Assembly: GCA_903882345.1 (NCBI GenBank)
Contig: CAIRWO010000124.1
Location: 1 to 7,617 of the forward strand
Direction: 5' to 3'
Length of the DNA: 7,617 nucleotides
DNA from: Candidatus Omnitrophota bacterium
GTDB lineage: Bacteria; Omnitrophota; Gorgyraeia; Gygaellales; Profunditerraquicolaceae
The position numbers and the translations under genes were made by a program. Of this stretch, positions 6,487-7,617 are shown piece after piece (position 1 is the first letter of the stretch; each line of letters begins with the position of its first letter). The notes below the pieces were generated by a model, which saw nothing but the letters and a program-made list of their open reading frames with translations, was not told the DNA's origin and made no database searches.

Positions 6487-6822
6487 TTACCTCCTAAATA
6501 AAATTACCAGGCCGGTGATTGCGCCGATGATGTAAATAACCCCGATAAAAAAAGAATTCATTGTTTGTATCGGTACGGTAGCAACCATTAAGGCAAATAC
6601 GTGTAAGATCGTAAAGAAAAAGGCAAAAGGAAAAAACTGCCCGTAGTTAACCTGCACCTGGCCTTCCGGAACATTCTCGCCGCAGGCGTATGCCTTGCGC
6701 GACCCGTCTTTTAGATTACGGCTCGCTTTAAACGAAAGCCGGGTCAATAAACCGGAAAAAAAGAGCACCGTCCCAAAAACGATGATAAAAGCTACGGGAG
6801 GAAAAAATACCCATTCAGCCAT
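6487..6822 (-). CDS. NuoA-like membrane subunit (complex I subunit 3 family)
   Basis: This 111-residue protein has three hydrophobic helices: about 6-27, 63-85 and 89-109. This is the plan of NuoA/ND3. The loop contains KAYACGENVPEG (43-54), matching the conserved YxCG loop of NuoA, with Cys47, followed by NYGQFFPFAFFF. In complex I the second helix carries FDVE, with two functional acidic residues. Here the aligned segment is LHVF (73-76), so both acids are replaced by His74 and Phe76. It starts at ATG 6822, six bases after the NuoK-like stop, with AAGGGG nine bases ahead. A NuoA homologue is not a standard part of Ech or Hyc hydrogenases, so its presence places this complex nearer to complex I in design. 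Its role is presumably to stabilise the junction with the NuoH-like subunit. Confidence 0.88.
   Translation of the reverse strand: MAEWVFFPPVAFIIVFGTVLFFSGLLTRLSFKASRNLKDGSRKAYACGENVPEGQVQVNYGQFFPFAFFFTILHVFALMVATVPIQTMNSFFIGVIYIIGAITGLVILFRR
6490..6495 (-). promoter_or_regulatory. Ribosome binding site supporting the TTG start of the small subunit
   Basis: A perfect AGGAGG lies eight bases upstream of TTG 6481. It doubles as the two final Arg codons of the NuoA-like gene (AGG AGG TAA). This position settles the unusual TTG start and ties translation of the two genes together. Confidence 0.85.
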
Positions 6823-6828
6823 AATAGT

Positions 6829-7149
6829 TTACCCCTTAAGGTTCCTGAGGTTCCTTACATCCAGTGATTCATCGTGCCTGTAGACGCTCAGGATCACGCC
6901 TCCGGCCACAACGATAATTACCACCTCAATTACGATCATCGTAATCACAAACGCCTGTGCCAGCGCTACCTGCTTGGTGATATACCCCATCAATACAAAA
7001 AGCAAAGTTACGGCTTTGGTTAAGATCTCAAGGCCGATCAATACCCTGATCATATTACGCGTGACCAAGATACAATAAAAACCTACCGTAAAAAGCATGA
7101 TTATCGAAATGATAAACGGCCACAATAACTCTAAAACATCACCACTCAT
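6829..7149 (-). CDS. NuoK/MrpC-like membrane subunit (complex I subunit 4L family)
   Basis: With start ATG 7149 this is a 106-residue protein with three transmembrane helices (about 8-28, 31-54 and 63-90), the size and plan of NuoK and MrpC. Glu41 in VLIGLEILTKAV and Glu75 in TMIVIEVVIIV correspond to the two membrane glutamates of E. coli NuoK (Glu36 and Glu72) that take part in ion translocation. Keeping both favours the NuoK type over MrpC. An upstream ATG at 7185 would add twelve residues (EWLYCLRRKK) that lie wholly inside the preceding gene. I prefer 7149 because AAGGAG lies ten bases ahead and the helix pattern then fits. It overlaps the NuoJ-like gene by eleven bases. Confidence 0.88.
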   Translation of the reverse strand: MSGDVLELLWPFIISIIMLFTVGFYCILVTRNMIRVLIGLEILTKAVTLLFVLMGYITKQVALAQAFVITMIVIEVVIIVVAGGVILSVYRHDESLDVRNLRNLKG

Positions 7150-7617
7150 TGTCTTCTTTCTCCTTAAACAATACAACCACTCCAAACCCGCCGGCCAGCA
7201 AAATTATAATCTGGCCGAATAAGTCCAATTGCCTTGAATTCCATAATAGCCCGCGCACATCGGTCTCAGCGGTTGTTTGCACGAACCTTAATTCCATCGG
7301 CAGGCACAAAAGATAAACTGATATAACCCCGGCCAAAATAACTAGGAGCGGTAAATACCTGTATCTCTTTACCCTCTCCTTAGATTCCAGGTCTATCTCT
7401 TTATTGGCCAGCGGCTTGGTCAAGCCTATAGTGCTCAAGAATATTACGGTAATTAATCCTGCGCATACGGAAAGCTCAAAAACCGCAGCCAGCGGAGAGT
7501 CAAACCCGAACATAAAGATGGTAATTATCACACTGACAACGGCCAAACCTATCGCCGCTTTTAACAGGCTTCTCACCATAACCGTCCAGATCGCCGTTAC
7601 CACCATGATTACCAGCA
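7139..7617 (-). CDS. NuoJ-like membrane subunit (complex I subunit 6 family), probably partial at the window edge
   Basis: This hydrophobic protein of about four visible helices precedes the NuoK-like gene, as nuoJ precedes nuoK. The segment AAVFELSVCAGLITVIFLSTIGL (40-62 from ATG 7606) aligns with the core helix of NuoJ. There the usual VYAGA, including a tyrosine tied to the pi-bulge, is replaced by VCAGL. MbhD/MrpB-type subunits have a similar segment, so that is an alternative identity. An in-frame ATG lies at 7606, giving 155 residues, but it has no ribosome site. The frame is open to position 7617, and the first helix would be unusually short. The true start is therefore probably beyond the edge. 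A hydrophilic loop with several charged residues (67-83) follows the core helix. Confidence 0.8.
   Translation of the reverse strand, partial: LVIMVVTAIWTVMVRSLLKAAIGLAVVSVIITIFMFGFDSPLAAVFELSVCAGLITVIFLSTIGLTKPLANKEIDLESKERVKRYRYLPLLVILAGVISVYLLCLPMELRFVQTTAETDVRGLLWNSRQLDLFGQIIILLAGGFGVVVLFKEKEDNEW

Overview
The window is one continuous minus-strand operon. Every base lies in a gene or in a gap of at most 33 bases. Transcription runs from right to left, from beyond position 7617 to beyond position 1. No promoter, terminator, RNA gene, transposon or CRISPR array is visible, so both operon ends lie outside. I see a bacterial genome with moderate GC and mixed ATG/GTG/TTG starts, mostly with strong AGGAGG ribosome sites. 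The combination of genes (group 4 hydrogenase, ExbBD, membrane pyrophosphatase) suggests an anaerobic, possibly fermentative bacterium. A candidate phylum such as Omnitrophota or Elusimicrobiota would fit, but that is a weak guess from gene content only.

Layout, in transcription order. (1) 7617-6487: three small membrane subunits related to complex I NuoJ, NuoK and NuoA. (2) 6481-4306: the soluble core, namely a NuoB-like small subunit with one [4Fe-4S] cluster, a NuoC-like subunit, and a NuoD-like large subunit. The large subunit keeps both CxxC pairs needed for a [NiFe] centre, so this is a group 4 membrane-bound, respiratory-type hydrogenase and not an NADH:quinone oxidoreductase. (3) 4293-2966: the NuoH-like membrane anchor and a NuoI-like 2x[4Fe-4S] ferredoxin. 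(4) 3003-2500: a HycI-type protease that would trim the C-terminal tail of the large subunit. (5) 2486-1465: an ExbB/ExbD proton-channel motor pair. (6) 1444-1: a membrane-bound ion-pumping pyrophosphatase (HppA), interrupted by a one-base frameshift at 763-766 and cut by the window edge.

How they may work together: the hydrogenase probably moves electrons between ferredoxin and H2 and couples this to ion transport. HycI matures its large subunit. The pyrophosphatase is a second primary ion pump driven by PPi. ExbBD would be a consumer of the resulting ion gradient. The hydrogenase subunit assignments rest on visible motifs. Co-function of hydrogenase, ExbBD and pyrophosphatase is an inference from tight gene spacing. 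Antiporter-like subunits (NuoL/M/N or Mrp type), normal for group 4 complexes, are not in the window and are probably encoded just upstream, to the right.
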